Source: PALSA-612 sp963776375
GTDB lineage: Bacteria; Actinomycetota; Thermoleophilia; Gaiellales; Gaiellaceae
Length of the DNA stretch: 64,000 nucleotides
Assembly (NCBI GenBank): GCA_963776375.1
Contig: CAVZMF010000002.1
Span: forward strand, 124,001 to 188,000
Reading direction: 5' to 3'
Part shown: piece after piece, positions 15,269-23,634 of the stretch
Layout of the letters: the number at the start of each line of letters is the position of its first letter
Numbering within the stretch: position 1 is the first letter of the stretch
Translations under genes and position numbers: made by a program
Notes under the pieces: generated by a model
What the model saw: only the letters and a program-made list of their open reading frames with translations
The model's database searches: none
What the model was told of the DNA's origin: nothing

Positions 15269-15985
15269 GTGGCCACCGCCGCCATCGTCACGATCGGGAA
15301 CGAGCTGCTCTCGGGCGACGTGGCGAACACGAACGGCTCCTGGCTCGCGCGGCGGCTCGAAGGCGTGGGCGTCGCCGTCGTTCTCATGGCGGTGCTGCCG
15401 GACGAGATCGAGGCGATCGCGGAGTTCCTGCGCCGGCACGGCCCCATGGTCGACTCGGTGATCGTGACCGGCGGCCTCGGCGGGACTCCCGACGACGTCA
15501 CCCGCGAGGCGCTGGCGTCGACGTTCGGCGTGCCGCAGGTCAACTTCCCGGAGTTGACGGCCGAGCTGAGAGCGCGCTTCCGGCGCGATCCCGACTACGT
15601 GACGCCGTGGGCCCGCCTGCCGGAGGGGAGCCGCCCGCTCGACAACCCGCTCGGCGGTGCGCCCGGCTTTGCGATCGGCAACGTCTACGTGCTGCCCGGC
15701 CTACCGGCCGAGATGGAGGCGATGTACGAGATCGTGGAGCCAGAGCTCGGCGGCGGCGCGCCGATCGGCTCCTGGCGGCAGACGTACGCGACCACGGAGA
15801 GCCGCATCGTCGAGGTGCTGCGGGAGCTCGAGCGTCGCCACCCGGCGGTGCGCGTCGGCTCCTATCCGAGCTTCCGCCCGGAGGGCAGCCGCGTGGAGGT
15901 CGTGCTCAAGTCGTCAGACCCTGCCGAGCTCGCCGCAGCCGCCGCCTGGGCCGAAACGGCCCTGGCCGCCGCCAACAGCCTCTGA
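15269..15985 (+). CDS. CinA N-terminal-type (MoCF/molybdopterin-binding fold) protein
   Basis: 238 aa. The opening AAIVTIGNELLSGDVANTNG is the CinA/COG1058 signature, and VIVTGGLGGTPDDVTREALA is the molybdopterin-binding fold motif. LGGAPGFAIGNVYVLPGLPA matches the later conserved block of CinA proteins. The C-terminal nicotinamide-nucleotide amidohydrolase domain of full CinA is absent, so this is the stand-alone domain (the ADP-ribose pyrophosphatase-like half). Start GTG just after a -10 box. The stop lies inside the first CTCTGAG unit of a short repeat array. Confidence 0.85.
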   Translation: MATAAIVTIGNELLSGDVANTNGSWLARRLEGVGVAVVLMAVLPDEIEAIAEFLRRHGPMVDSVIVTGGLGGTPDDVTREALASTFGVPQVNFPELTAELRARFRRDPDYVTPWARLPEGSRPLDNPLGGAPGFAIGNVYVLPGLPAEMEAMYEIVEPELGGGAPIGSWRQTYATTESRIVEVLRELERRHPAVRVGSYPSFRPEGSRVEVVLKSSDPAELAAAAAWAETALAAANSL

Positions 15986-16058
15986 GAATGGCTCTGAGGC
16001 TGGCTCTGAGCCAGTCTCAGAGAGGTCGCAGAGGATCCTCAGAGGCATCCTCAGAGGC
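15980..16058. repeat. Array of CTCTGAG/CTCAGAG heptamers with 12-bp phasing
   Basis: CTCTGAG starts at 15980, 15992 and 16004, and its reverse complement CTCAGAG starts at 16016, 16038 and 16050, with a degenerate copy near 16028. The centre (15992-16022) folds into a near-perfect 15-bp inverted repeat. ATCCTCAGAGGC is directly duplicated at 16035-16058. No U-tract follows. It could be an operator array, a transcript-ending structure for the CinA-like gene, or a decaying repeat. Confidence 0.6.
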
Positions 16059-16118
16059 CGGAAGAGCCGCCTCGATCAAGGGAGGCGGCGCGGCCCTGTA
16101 AAGGCCGATGAGCAAGAC

Positions 16119-17063
16119 GTGGGGCGCCGAACTCTCCTCTCCGTCGCGGGCATCGTGGCGACGGTCGGCGTCTTCGTCGTGGTCGGGTTCTCCAGCGGGC
16201 ACAAGGCGCTCGCCGCCGCAGTCACGCCGAACTGGGGCCTGGCCGTACTCTCTCTCCTCGTCGCAGCATCGGTCCAGCCGTTCCGGGCGCTCGCCTGGTC
16301 GACGACCCTCCGAGCCCCGGTCGGCTTCCGGGCGCTCTACTGCTCCAGCTCGGTCGGATCGCTGCTCGACACCGTGCTTCCCGGCCGACTCGGGGAAGCC
16401 TCGAAGGCCGCCGTGCTCCGCGTTGCAGCCGCTGACCGGTGGCCGGGCTTTCCCCGGGCGGCCGGGAGCCTCCTCTGCTCGCACATGCTGGAGGCGTGCG
16501 CCTTCACCGTCGTCGGAGCCGTCGGGGCGCCGTTCCTCCCACTGCCGAACTGGGCGCGGATCGGTCTCGCCGCCGGCTGTTCGCTCTCCCTCGCCGCGAT
16601 CGCCGTCGCCGGAACGTTGCACTCGAAGCTCGGCCGACGCCTGCCACGCGCTGTCGACCGGTTCTTCGCCGCCGCCTGGGCGCCGCCCCGGGTGCTCCTC
16701 AGGGCCGGCGGCATCCTGGTCGCAACCTGGGTCGTCCGCCTGGTCGCGATCATGCTCATGCTGCACTCGCTCGGCATCCGGGCCGGCCTGGGCATCACGC
16801 TCGTGTACATGATCGTCACCGGCCTCGCGAACACGGCGCCGGTGCTGCCCGGCAACGCCGGCGTGTACCAGGGAGCGGCGATCGGGGCGCTGGCGATGGC
16901 CGGCGTCTCCGGCTCGCACGCCGCCGCCGTCAGCCTCGTCGCCCCGGTCTACGCGACGGCCGGAACGGCCATTGCCGCAGCCGTCGGCCTCGCCCTGTAC
17001 GGCCGGCGCTTCGCCGAGCTCTCCCGCGCGGCGCTGCTGCGGCCCGAGCCCGTCGCCGCCTAG
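16119..17063 (+). CDS. Flippase-like integral membrane protein (LPG synthase TM/UPF0104-like)
   Basis: About 314 aa with eight or so transmembrane helices. RALAWSTTLRAP, SVGSLLDTVLPGRLGEASKA and TAPVLPGNAGVYQGAAIGAL follow the lysylphosphatidylglycerol-synthase transmembrane/flippase-like family (P-G-R-x-G-E near the first third, P-G-x-x-G-x-x-x-x late). Probably transports or flips a lipid-linked substrate. The start is uncertain: GTG 16119 is the first acceptable start after the repeat array, with no strong ribosome site. Confidence 0.8.
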   Translation: MGRRTLLSVAGIVATVGVFVVVGFSSGHKALAAAVTPNWGLAVLSLLVAASVQPFRALAWSTTLRAPVGFRALYCSSSVGSLLDTVLPGRLGEASKAAVLRVAAADRWPGFPRAAGSLLCSHMLEACAFTVVGAVGAPFLPLPNWARIGLAAGCSLSLAAIAVAGTLHSKLGRRLPRAVDRFFAAAWAPPRVLLRAGGILVATWVVRLVAIMLMLHSLGIRAGLGITLVYMIVTGLANTAPVLPGNAGVYQGAAIGALAMAGVSGSHAAAVSLVAPVYATAGTAIAAAVGLALYGRRFAELSRAALLRPEPVAA

Positions 17064-17072
17064 CCTCCCCGC

Positions 17073-17078
17073 TAGCAT
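17073..17078 (+). promoter_or_regulatory. -10 box TAGCAT, 8 nt before a start codon
   Basis: A TANNNT hexamer 8 nt upstream of the pcrA GTG at 17087, no Shine-Dalgarno between; leaderless-type arrangement. Confidence 0.5.
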
Positions 17079-17086
17079 CGGGTCCA

Positions 17087-19243
17087 GTGGCTGTCGTCAG
17101 CCCCGATCGCTACCTCGAAGGGCTGAACGATGCCCAGCGAGAGGCCGTCCTGCAGACCGAAGGCCCGCTGCTGGTCGTCGCCGGCGCAGGCTCCGGCAAG
17201 ACGCGCGTGCTCACGCACCGCGTCGCGCACCTGATCGCCGCCTGCGGCGTGAAGCCGAACGAGATCCTCGCGATCACGTTCACGAACAAGGCCGCGGGGG
17301 AGATGCGCACACGGCTCGAGGGCCTGCTCGGCGGTGTCGCTCGCGCAATCTGGATCCTCACCTTCCATGCCGCCTGCGGGCGGATCCTGCGCCGCGAGGC
17401 GGAGCGCCTGGGCTACCGCTCGAACTTCACCATCTACGACCAGGCCGACCAGGTCCGGCTGACGAAGGCCTGCCTCGAGGAGCTCGAGCGCGACCCGAAG
17501 CGCTTCGTCCCGCGCGGCATCCACGCGCAGATCTCGAACGCGAAGAACCATCTCGTCGGCCCGGACGAGTACATGGCCCGCGTCTCGTCGTTCTACGACC
17601 AGACCGTCGCCGAGGTCTACCAGCTCTACCAGCGCCGCCTGCACGGCTCCAACGCCGTCGACTTCGACGACCTGCTCATGCTCACCGTCGAGATCCTCGA
17701 GCGCTTTCCCGACGCGGCGACGAAGTGGCGCAAGGCCTTCCGCTACGTGCTCGTCGACGAGTACCAGGACACGAACCACGCGCAGTACCGCCTGCTGCAG
17801 CTCCTGGCCGCCGAGCACAAGAACATCTGTGCCGTAGGGGACCCTGATCAGAGCATCTACGCCTTCCGCGGCGCCGACATCCGCAACGTGCTCGAGTTCG
17901 AGCGCGACTTTCCCGGCGCCCGAACGATCGCCCTCGAGCAGAACTACCGTTCGACGAACACGATCCTCCGCGCCGCGAACGGCGTCATCGCCAACAACCG
18001 CGAGCGCAAGGAGAAGAACCTCTGGTCCGACCTCGGCGACGGCGACCCGGTGCGCGTGCTCGAGGTCGAGGACGAGCACGCCGAGGCGCGGTTCGTCGCC
18101 GCCGAGGTCGCACAGCGCATCGAGGAAGGCTTCTCGGGCCGCGAGATCGCAGTCTTCTACCGGACGAACGCGCAGTCGCGCGTGCTCGAGGACGTGCTCG
18201 TCCGCCAGGGCGTTCCGTACCAGGTGATCGGCGGCCCCCGCTTCTACGAGCGCGCGGAGATCAAGGACGCGGTCGCCTACCTGCAGGTGATCGACAACCC
18301 GGCCGACGCCGTCTCGCTGCTGCGCATCGCCAACCGGCCGCGCCGCGGCGTGGGGTCTACGACGCTCACGCGCCTGCAACTCTGGGCCGAGGCGAACGGC
18401 ACGGCGCTGTACGAGGCGCTCGGCCATGCGGAGGCGGCCGGCGTCGGCGGCGCCTCGCTCCGGGCGGTAAACGCCCTGCAGACCCTGCTCCAGTCGCTGC
18501 AGGCGCAGTCGCAGGAGCTGTCCGTCGCCGAGCTCGTGCAGCGCGTGCTCGAGCAGTCCGGCTACCTCGAGTCTCTGGAGGCAGAGCGGACGATCGAGGC
18601 GCGCGGCCGGATCGAGAACCTGCAGGAGCTCGTCGGCGTCGCCCAGGAGTACGCCGAGCAGGCCGAGGAGCCGAGCCTGTCCGAGTTCCTCCAGCAGATC
18701 TCGCTCTTCTCCGACCAGGACACGATCCGCGAGGAGCAGAGCCTGGTCACGCTGATGACGCTCCACAACGCCAAGGGGCTCGAGTTCGGCGCCGTGTTCA
18801 TGATCGGGATGGAGGAGGGCATCTTCCCGCACGCGCGCTCGGTCGAGGAGCAGGGGATCGAGGAGGAGCGGCGGCTCGCCTACGTGGGCATGACCCGCGC
18901 GAAGGAGCAGCTGACGCTCACGCACGCGTCCAGCCGCTCGCTCTGGGGCAGCCGCGCCTACAACCTGCCCTCACGCTTCCTCGACGAGCTGCCGCAGGAG
19001 GAGGTCGCGCGCGAGCGGCTGCGGCCGGGCTCGTGGTCCGGCTACGGCGCGCCCGCCGCCTCTGGGATCCACCCGCGCGAGGACGTACCGGCGCTCTCGA
19101 CCGGCGACTCGGTGCGGCATGGGACGCTCGGCGAGGGCGTCGTCGTCGGCATCGAGCCGGGCGGCGTCGTCACGGTGCGCTTCGCCGACGACGGCGCCGA
19201 GCGGAAGCTGATGCTCGAATACGCACCCCTCGAGAAGCTGTAG
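17087..19243 (+). CDS. pcrA: ATP-dependent 3'-5' DNA helicase PcrA/UvrD (SF1A)
   Basis: 718 aa, family length. Motif I is AGAGSGKTRVLTHR (about residues 29-42), motif Ia ITFTNKAAGEMR, motif II LVDEYQDTNHAQY, motif III AVGDPDQSIYAFRGAD, motif IV LEQNYRST, motif V VTLMTLHNAKGLEF, motif VI YVGMTRAKEQLTL. The C-terminus (GDSVRHGTLGEGVVVGIEPG) is the Tudor-like domain that contacts RNA polymerase or DNA in PcrA. Unwinds DNA in nucleotide excision and mismatch-type repair and clears replication and transcription conflicts. The start GTG gives AVVSPDRYLEGLNDAQREAV, the usual N-terminus. Confidence 0.97.
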   Translation: MAVVSPDRYLEGLNDAQREAVLQTEGPLLVVAGAGSGKTRVLTHRVAHLIAACGVKPNEILAITFTNKAAGEMRTRLEGLLGGVARAIWILTFHAACGRILRREAERLGYRSNFTIYDQADQVRLTKACLEELERDPKRFVPRGIHAQISNAKNHLVGPDEYMARVSSFYDQTVAEVYQLYQRRLHGSNAVDFDDLLMLTVEILERFPDAATKWRKAFRYVLVDEYQDTNHAQYRLLQLLAAEHKNICAVGDPDQSIYAFRGADIRNVLEFERDFPGARTIALEQNYRSTNTILRAANGVIANNRERKEKNLWSDLGDGDPVRVLEVEDEHAEARFVAAEVAQRIEEGFSGREIAVFYRTNAQSRVLEDVLVRQGVPYQVIGGPRFYERAEIKDAVAYLQVIDNPADAVSLLRIANRPRRGVGSTTLTRLQLWAEANGTALYEALGHAEAAGVGGASLRAVNALQTLLQSLQAQSQELSVAELVQRVLEQSGYLESLEAERTIEARGRIENLQELVGVAQEYAEQAEEPSLSEFLQQISLFSDQDTIREEQSLVTLMTLHNAKGLEFGAVFMIGMEEGIFPHARSVEEQGIEEERRLAYVGMTRAKEQLTLTHASSRSLWGSRAYNLPSRFLDELPQEEVARERLRPGSWSGYGAPAASGIHPREDVPALSTGDSVRHGTLGEGVVVGIEPGGVVTVRFADDGAERKLMLEYAPLEKL

Positions 19244-19257
19244 TGGTCGAGAGGATC

Positions 19258-19263
19258 TAGGCT
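19258..19263 (+). promoter_or_regulatory. -10 box TAGGCT, 6 nt before a start codon
   Basis: A TANNNT hexamer 6 nt before GTG 19270, in the short pcrA-acetyltransferase spacer; leaderless-type arrangement. Confidence 0.5.
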
Positions 19264-19269
19264 GCAGGC

Positions 19270-20484
19270 GTGGCCATTCGCGTCCGCACGGTCCGGAACC
19301 AGGAGGAGCTCGCACAGGCGATGGGGGCCATCGGCCACTACTTCGGCTGGGTGCCGACCCCCGAGCAGACCGAGTCGTTCATGGCCTACCTGCCGCTCGA
19401 CCGGATGCACGCGGCCTTCGACGGCGGCGACATCGTCGGCGGCTCCGGCGTCTATCCCTTCGAGATGACCGTTCCGGGCGGGCCGATGCAGTGCGCGGGA
19501 GTGACCATCGTCGGCGTCCTTCCGACCCATCGCCGTCGCGGGATCCTGCGGCGGATGATGACGGCGCAGCTCGCCGATATCCGCGAGCGCGGCGAGCCGA
19601 TCGCGTCGCTCTGGGCGTCCGAGGACACGATCTACGGGCGCTACGGCTACGGCGCCGCCTCTCGCTCGGGTCATGTACTGCTTCCCCGGGCGTCGGCGGA
19701 TCTCCGACCTGACCTCCCGCCCCGAGAGGGCGAGGTACGCCTGATCGACCACGACGAGGCTGTTCGTGCGTTTCCGCGCATCTACGAGCGCCTCCGTCAG
19801 CGCAGGGTCGGCTTCGTCCTCCGCTCGAAGGAGTGGTGGTCGACGCGGAACCTCGACGACAACGAGTGGCGCCGCGGCGGCGCCGGGCCGTTGAACCGTG
19901 TGCTGCTCGAGCTCGACGGGCGGCCGGCCGGCTACGCGATCTACCGCATCTACTCGCACCAGACCGAGTGGAAGCGAACCCTGCGCATCCAGGAGGCGCT
20001 CGGCCTCGACCCGCGGGCGACGCGCGAGATCTGGCGCTTCCTGCTCGGCATCGACTGGATGGACGACATCCAGATCCGGCTGCTGCCGGTCGACCACGAG
20101 CTCATGCACCTGCTCGCGACGCCCCGCGCGCTCGGGATGAAGGTCTCGGACGGGCTCTGGGTGCGACCGGTGGACGTGGGGGCGGCGCTGTCCGGCCGCT
20201 CGTACGCCGTCGACGGCCGCGTGACGCTCGAGGTCGTCTCCGACCCGTTGTTCGAGGCCAATGTCGGCACGTGGACGATCGCGGACGGCGGGGCCCGGCG
20301 CTCGAGTCGGCGGCCGGACGTGCGCCTCGACGTGCAGGCGCTCGGCTCCGTACTCCTGGGCGGGTTCTCCTTCGCCGAGCTCGCCCGCGGAGAGCGCGTC
20401 GAGGAGGGAGCTCGCGGCGGCATCGCCCGAGCGGACGATCTCTTCCGCACGGACACCGCGCCCTGGTGTCCGGAGATCTTCTGA
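19270..20484 (+). CDS. Eis-like GNAT family N-acetyltransferase
   Basis: 404 aa, the length of Eis-type three-domain proteins. The first GNAT domain holds the acetyl-CoA loop VLPTHRRRGILRRMMTAQL (about residues 83-101), followed by YGRYGYGAASRS. A second, catalytically silent GNAT-like region and an SCP2-like C-terminal region (VTLEVVSDPLFEANVGTWTI) follow. The protein ends in a carboxylate after an aromatic (CPEIF), as in Eis, where the terminal carboxylate takes part in catalysis. Acetylates amines such as aminoglycosides or polyamines in characterised members; the substrate here is unknown. Converges on a broken propeller gene. Confidence 0.88.
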   Translation: MAIRVRTVRNQEELAQAMGAIGHYFGWVPTPEQTESFMAYLPLDRMHAAFDGGDIVGGSGVYPFEMTVPGGPMQCAGVTIVGVLPTHRRRGILRRMMTAQLADIRERGEPIASLWASEDTIYGRYGYGAASRSGHVLLPRASADLRPDLPPREGEVRLIDHDEAVRAFPRIYERLRQRRVGFVLRSKEWWSTRNLDDNEWRRGGAGPLNRVLLELDGRPAGYAIYRIYSHQTEWKRTLRIQEALGLDPRATREIWRFLLGIDWMDDIQIRLLPVDHELMHLLATPRALGMKVSDGLWVRPVDVGAALSGRSYAVDGRVTLEVVSDPLFEANVGTWTIADGGARRSSRRPDVRLDVQALGSVLLGGFSFAELARGERVEEGARGGIARADDLFRTDTAPWCPEIF

Positions 20485-20487
20485 CGT

Positions 20488-21213
20488 CTACTGCTGAGAC
20501 TCCACGCGCCAGACGGTTCCGTCGCCGGAGTTCGAGAGCCAGACGTCGCCGCCGGCGGTGACGATCGCGAGAGGCCCCTTCCCGGCGGTGAGGGTCGTGC
20601 GTACGGCGTTCTGCGCCGGGTCGACGATCGACCCGTGCCGTCGTCGATGTTCGGGACCCACAACTCGTTCCCGATCCACGCGGAGCCGAGCGGGTTCGCG
20701 CCGACGCTGATCTTCGCGACGATCGTTCCGCGGGCGGGATCGACGCGGAAGACCCGGCCCGTCTCGCTCGAGACCCAGAGCGCATCCTGCGACCGCGTGA
20801 TCCAGTCGACCTTTGCGAGCTTGATCCTCTTCGTGACGCGGTTCGTCCTGGCGTCGACGCGGACGAGGCCGCCGCTTCCGAGGTTCGCGACCCACAGGGC
20901 CCCGAACGCGTAGACGACGCCGTTCGGCAGAGCGCCGACCTTGATCGTCTTCGTGACGCGGTTCGTCTTCGGGCTGATGCGGCGAACGGTGCCGTCGGCC
21001 TCGCTCGTCACGGCCGACCGGTCGGCGACCCAGATGTTGCCCGCGCCGTACGCGAGGCCGAACGGGCGGCCGGGGAGGGAGATCCGGCGGGCGACCTTGT
21101 TCGTCCTGCGGATCGATGCGCACGACCTGGCCGAGCGTGAAGTCCGACGTCCAGACGGAGCCCGCGGCCGGGAGGAGCATCCCGGACCCGGCGCCGACCG
21201 AGACGGTCGCCAC
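20488..21213 (-). pseudogene. Vgb/NHL-type beta-propeller, disrupted by at least two frameshifts
   Basis: The N-terminal part reads VATVSVGAGSGMLLPAAGSV to QVVRIDP from a GTG at 21213. At about 21112 the frame changes and a long propeller part follows (RISLPGRPFGLAYGAGNIWV, ALPNGVVYAFGALWVANLGS, RVDARTNRVTKRIKLAKVDW). At about 20630 it returns to the first frame for SIVDPAQNAVRTTLTAGKGP to TVWRVESQQ. The repeated GxLWVAN/TNRVTKxI blades are those of virginiamycin-B-lyase-like or YVTN propellers. The expected signal peptide is missing. Two compensating single-base shifts mean either decay or sequencing indels. Confidence 0.75.
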
Positions 21214-21217
21214 AGGC

Positions 21218-21466
21218 GTGAGGGCGGGAATCGGCGAGGACGGCCGCTGCGAGCGCTATCCGTTCTACGTGATGATGGGTGCGGAAGGCCCCTCGACGCC
21301 CACCGGCCTCGCCGAGCGGCCCGCGTTCCGCTCCTACGCCGAGGCGGTGGAGGCGCGGCTTTGCAAGCAGCAGGTCGACGCTCTGACAAGCGGCCTCGCG
21401 GCCGCACGGCAGGCGATCGACGATGAGCTGGCCGCCCGCTCGGAAACCGCAGCGAAGCGCCGCTAA
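21218..21466 (+). CDS. Hypothetical protein
   Basis: About 82 aa from GTG 21218 (an ATG-ATG pair at 21269 is an alternative). It contains RYPFYVMMGAEGPSTPTGLA and a helical, Ala/Glu-rich end (ALTSGLAAARQAIDDELAAR). No family recognised. It overlaps, antisense, the expected 5' end of the broken propeller, so the N-terminus is uncertain. The stop lies 14 nt before the tRNA-Val gene. Confidence 0.45.
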   Translation: MRAGIGEDGRCERYPFYVMMGAEGPSTPTGLAERPAFRSYAEAVEARLCKQQVDALTSGLAAARQAIDDELAARSETAAKRR

Positions 21467-21469
21467 GAT
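21464..21469 (+). promoter_or_regulatory. Possible -10 box of the tRNA-Val gene
   Basis: TAAGAT lies 11 nt before the first base of the mature tRNA, suitable for a start a few bases upstream of the tRNA 5' end. Confidence 0.4.
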
Positions 21470-21480
21470 TGGGCTTGCCA

Positions 21481-21553
21481 GGGCGGTTAGCTCAGTTGGG
21501 AGAGCACCAGCTCGACAAGCTGGGGGTCACTGGTTCGAGCCCAGTACCGCCCA
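21481..21553 (+). tRNA. tRNA-Val (anticodon GAC)
   Basis: A complete cloverleaf: acceptor GGGCGGT pairs with ACCGCCC, D-arm GCTC/GAGC, anticodon stem CCAGC/GCTGG with loop TCGACAA (anticodon GAC, reading GUC/GUU valine codons), and T-arm ACTGG/CCAGT with TTCGAGC loop. Only CC follows the discriminator A, so the CCA end is not fully encoded. The gene is the integration site of the mobile element to its right, whose sequence supplies the 3' half of this copy. Confidence 0.97.
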
Positions 21554-21583
21554 CCTCGAAACCCGCTGGAAACGGCGGGTTTT
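21504..21583. repeat. Left attachment-site repeat (attL-like), 80 bp
   Basis: An 80-bp segment running from the anticodon arm of tRNA-Val through its terminator hairpin. It is repeated without mismatch at 31268-31347. Direct duplication of a tRNA 3' half is the footprint of tyrosine-integrase insertion. Confidence 0.93.
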
Positions 21584-21586
21584 TGT
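21559..21586 (+). terminator. Rho-independent terminator of tRNA-Val
   Basis: AAACCCGC pairs with GCGGGTTT around TGGAAACG, ending in a T-run (TTTTT at 21580-21584). It directly follows the tRNA and is part of the duplicated attachment sequence, so an identical hairpin also lies at 31323-31347. Confidence 0.88.
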
Positions 21587-21587
21587 T

Positions 21588-22037
21588 TCAGGCTGGCGAC
21601 TCAGTCTCGCCAGCGCTGGCCGACTCTTGGCCCAAACGAATCTGCTCGAGCCGCGTCTTGATATGCGGCGGGGGGACAAGGCTCTCAACCTGGGGCCGGA
21701 GAGTGCCGGCGTGGTTCCCGAGTCCGAGCACTGCGTCTCGAACGTCCAACGGCTCGATTACCTCGAGCCCGACGTAGATGGAACCCTCGTTCTTCCAGCT
21801 TGGGTCGACCACGCGCCCCTGCTCGTCGGCGCACCACCAACGGCCGAGCCAGACGGGGGCGCGGCCTTGCGCCCTGGCGATGGGATGCTGCGCGTAGCCG
21901 CGGACGAGCTCGAGCTTTCCATGGTCGACAGCGAACCACCAAGCGTTCTCTAGGCACGCCCCGGGAGAGTGGTACTTGTCCGGGAACGGCTCGTCGTAAC
22001 GTCCTTCGGGCCAGGCTTGCCACTTGTAGACGAGCAT
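21588..22037 (-). CDS. Element-encoded hypothetical protein
   Basis: 149 aa, rich in aromatic residues. Segments LELVRGYAQHPIA and GRWWCADEQGRVVDPSWKNE then GSIYVGLEV follow a pattern (GYA...W.. D-G-x-V-x-D-P-S/T-W...G..Y.G) seen in small uncharacterised proteins of actinobacteria and their phages. Its ATG overlaps the integrase stop (TGATG), so it is translated together with the integrase and may be a helper of the element. Function unknown. Confidence 0.6.
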   Translation of the reverse strand: MLVYKWQAWPEGRYDEPFPDKYHSPGACLENAWWFAVDHGKLELVRGYAQHPIARAQGRAPVWLGRWWCADEQGRVVDPSWKNEGSIYVGLEVIEPLDVRDAVLGLGNHAGTLRPQVESLVPPPHIKTRLEQIRLGQESASAGETESPA

Positions 22038-23125
22038 CAGGAACCTTCCTCTGCCTTCTCTGCCTCGGCCTCGAGCCCGGCTAGGTAGACGTCGAGCTTG
22101 CCACGGATCGCATCCCCCGAGCCTTGCAGGAGAGTCCCGTAGTGCCTCTCGATCATGCGCACGCTCGTGCCCATGATCCTTGCGAGCTCGAACACGCTGA
22201 CACCGGCGGCGAGCGCCTGCGACGCGAACGTCGAGCGCAAGTCATAGATACGCCGTGGCGGCACCCCGGCCGCCTCGAGCGCCGGATGCCACTCGCGACG
22301 GCGGAAGTTCCGCAGGTTGACGTGCCGACCGCGCGGCCCGTAAAACACGAGCCTCGTGTCGAGCCGCGCCGGTACGTCGTCGAGCGCGGCGAGCGCCCGC
22401 GCCGACAACGGAACCTCGCGCACGGACGCCGACGTTTTGCCGTACTGCTTCGTGCGGCCCTCGACGTGCGTGCGCACGACGCGGGCGACGCCGGCCGCCC
22501 GGTCGACGTCCTGACGCTCGAGCGCGCACCATTCCTCGGGCCGCATCCCTGTCGCGGCTGCAAAGCGGATCATCGGCCCGTAGACGGGGCCGAGCTCGAC
22601 GGCGATCGCGTCGACTTCCTCGAGCGCGAACGTCTGCACGCCGCGGGGCGGCGGCGGCGGGTTCGAGCCGGCGAGCTTCGCCGGGTTCCGGTCAAGGTCG
22701 CCCCATCTCAGCCCGGCTTCGAGACATTGTCGGAGCGCCTGAACGATCCCGTAGCGGGAGCGTGCTGGCAGCGTCGCCTGCCACTCGGCGAGTTCCGCGG
22801 CCATCCGCTCGAGGTCGCGGAGCTGCGTGTCGCCGAACACCCGAACGGGCCGCCTGAGTCGCTCACGCAGCACACGGATTGTGTTCGGGTCGCGGGTCGC
22901 TGCGTGTACCTCGAGGTAGCGGTCGACGTGCTCGGCGAGCGTGACGGGTGGCCGCGCGACAGCTTCGCCGCGCATCCGCTTCTTCTCGACGTTCTCGAAC
23001 CATGCGCGCGCCTCGGACTTCGAGCGAAAGCCGGCGCGGCGGCGGCGGATGCCCTGCTCGTCGCGCCACCGGAGCCCGTAACCGCTGGCGGTCTTATAGG
23101 TCGATCCGCGTTGTTCAGCTGGCAT
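22037..23125 (-). CDS. int: Tyrosine site-specific recombinase (integrase)
   Basis: 362 aa, full length. An N-terminal arm-binding AP2-like part (GYGLRWRDEQGIRRRRAGFR) and a SAM-like core-binding domain (about 60-160) precede the catalytic domain. Catalytic residues seen: Arg in ATGMRPEEWCALE, DLRSTFASQALAAG (box II, with Ser replacing the common His after the Arg), and the nucleophile Tyr in MIERHYG. It catalyses integration and excision at the tRNA-Val attachment site 450-550 nt away. The 5' end overlaps the repressor gene by 11 nt, so repressor, integrase and the 149-aa protein form one leftward operon. Confidence 0.95.
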   Translation of the reverse strand: MPAEQRGSTYKTASGYGLRWRDEQGIRRRRAGFRSKSEARAWFENVEKKRMRGEAVARPPVTLAEHVDRYLEVHAATRDPNTIRVLRERLRRPVRVFGDTQLRDLERMAAELAEWQATLPARSRYGIVQALRQCLEAGLRWGDLDRNPAKLAGSNPPPPPRGVQTFALEEVDAIAVELGPVYGPMIRFAAATGMRPEEWCALERQDVDRAAGVARVVRTHVEGRTKQYGKTSASVREVPLSARALAALDDVPARLDTRLVFYGPRGRHVNLRNFRRREWHPALEAAGVPPRRIYDLRSTFASQALAAGVSVFELARIMGTSVRMIERHYGTLLQGSGDAIRGKLDVYLAGLEAEAEKAEEGS

Positions 23126-23564
23126 CGTCGCTCCTTCCCGGCCCGGGCGTCACCGTGCCGCTCGTGCGGAATCTCGCCTCGAGCTCGAGGCGCACCTTCG
23201 GCGACTCCACGGAGTACGTCGCCACGTTCGCGGGGTCGAGGGGGCGGTCGCCTGCCGTCCAGGCGGCCGCGGTCACAGCGTCGACCGTGACGCCGTCAGT
23301 GAGCGCGACCGTGTCCGCGTCGAGTGGCAGGAACAACGACGCGGGCGGAACATCGAGCGCGGCCGCGAACGCGACGAGCTCGGAAACCTCCATTGGCCGC
23401 TTGCCGGCCTCGATCTTGGCGATCGTTGCCCGGCCGATCGGGAAGGCGATGCGCGCCATCTCGTCGGCGAGCCGCTGCTGTGTCCAATCCCGGCCTCGTC
23501 GGATCCGGCCCAGGCGCTCGCTGTAGACCTGGCGAACCGTCGCCGGGTGGCTGCGCTTCCTCAC
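23115..23564 (-). CDS. XRE-family repressor-like transcriptional regulator
   Basis: 149 aa from GTG 23564, chosen because AGGGAGGT lies 4 nt upstream and the product begins VRKRSHPATVRQVYSERLGR just before the helix-turn-helix. The HTH_XRE core is RRGRDWTQQRLADEMARIAF and GRATIAKIEAGKRPMEVSEL. The C-terminal region is of unknown fold. Its position at the divergence point between integrase and replication genes is that of a phage-type master repressor. Confidence 0.85.
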   Translation of the reverse strand: MRKRSHPATVRQVYSERLGRIRRGRDWTQQRLADEMARIAFPIGRATIAKIEAGKRPMEVSELVAFAAALDVPPASLFLPLDADTVALTDGVTVDAVTAAAWTAGDRPLDPANVATYSVESPKVRLELEARFRTSGTVTPGPGRSDDAS

Positions 23565-23634
23565 TGTTACCTCCCTTGTGCGAATATAGAACAGGCTATC
23601 ACGATAACGGCACACATGCTCTAAGGTACGGCGC
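23565..23634. promoter_or_regulatory. Divergent control region of the element
   Basis: The most AT-rich stretch of the neighbourhood. On the minus strand TATATT (23583-23588) is a good -10 for the repressor-integrase operon. The inverted repeat TATC-AC-GATA (23597-23606) may be part of an operator. Rightward transcription of the replication genes should also start near here. Confidence 0.45.
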
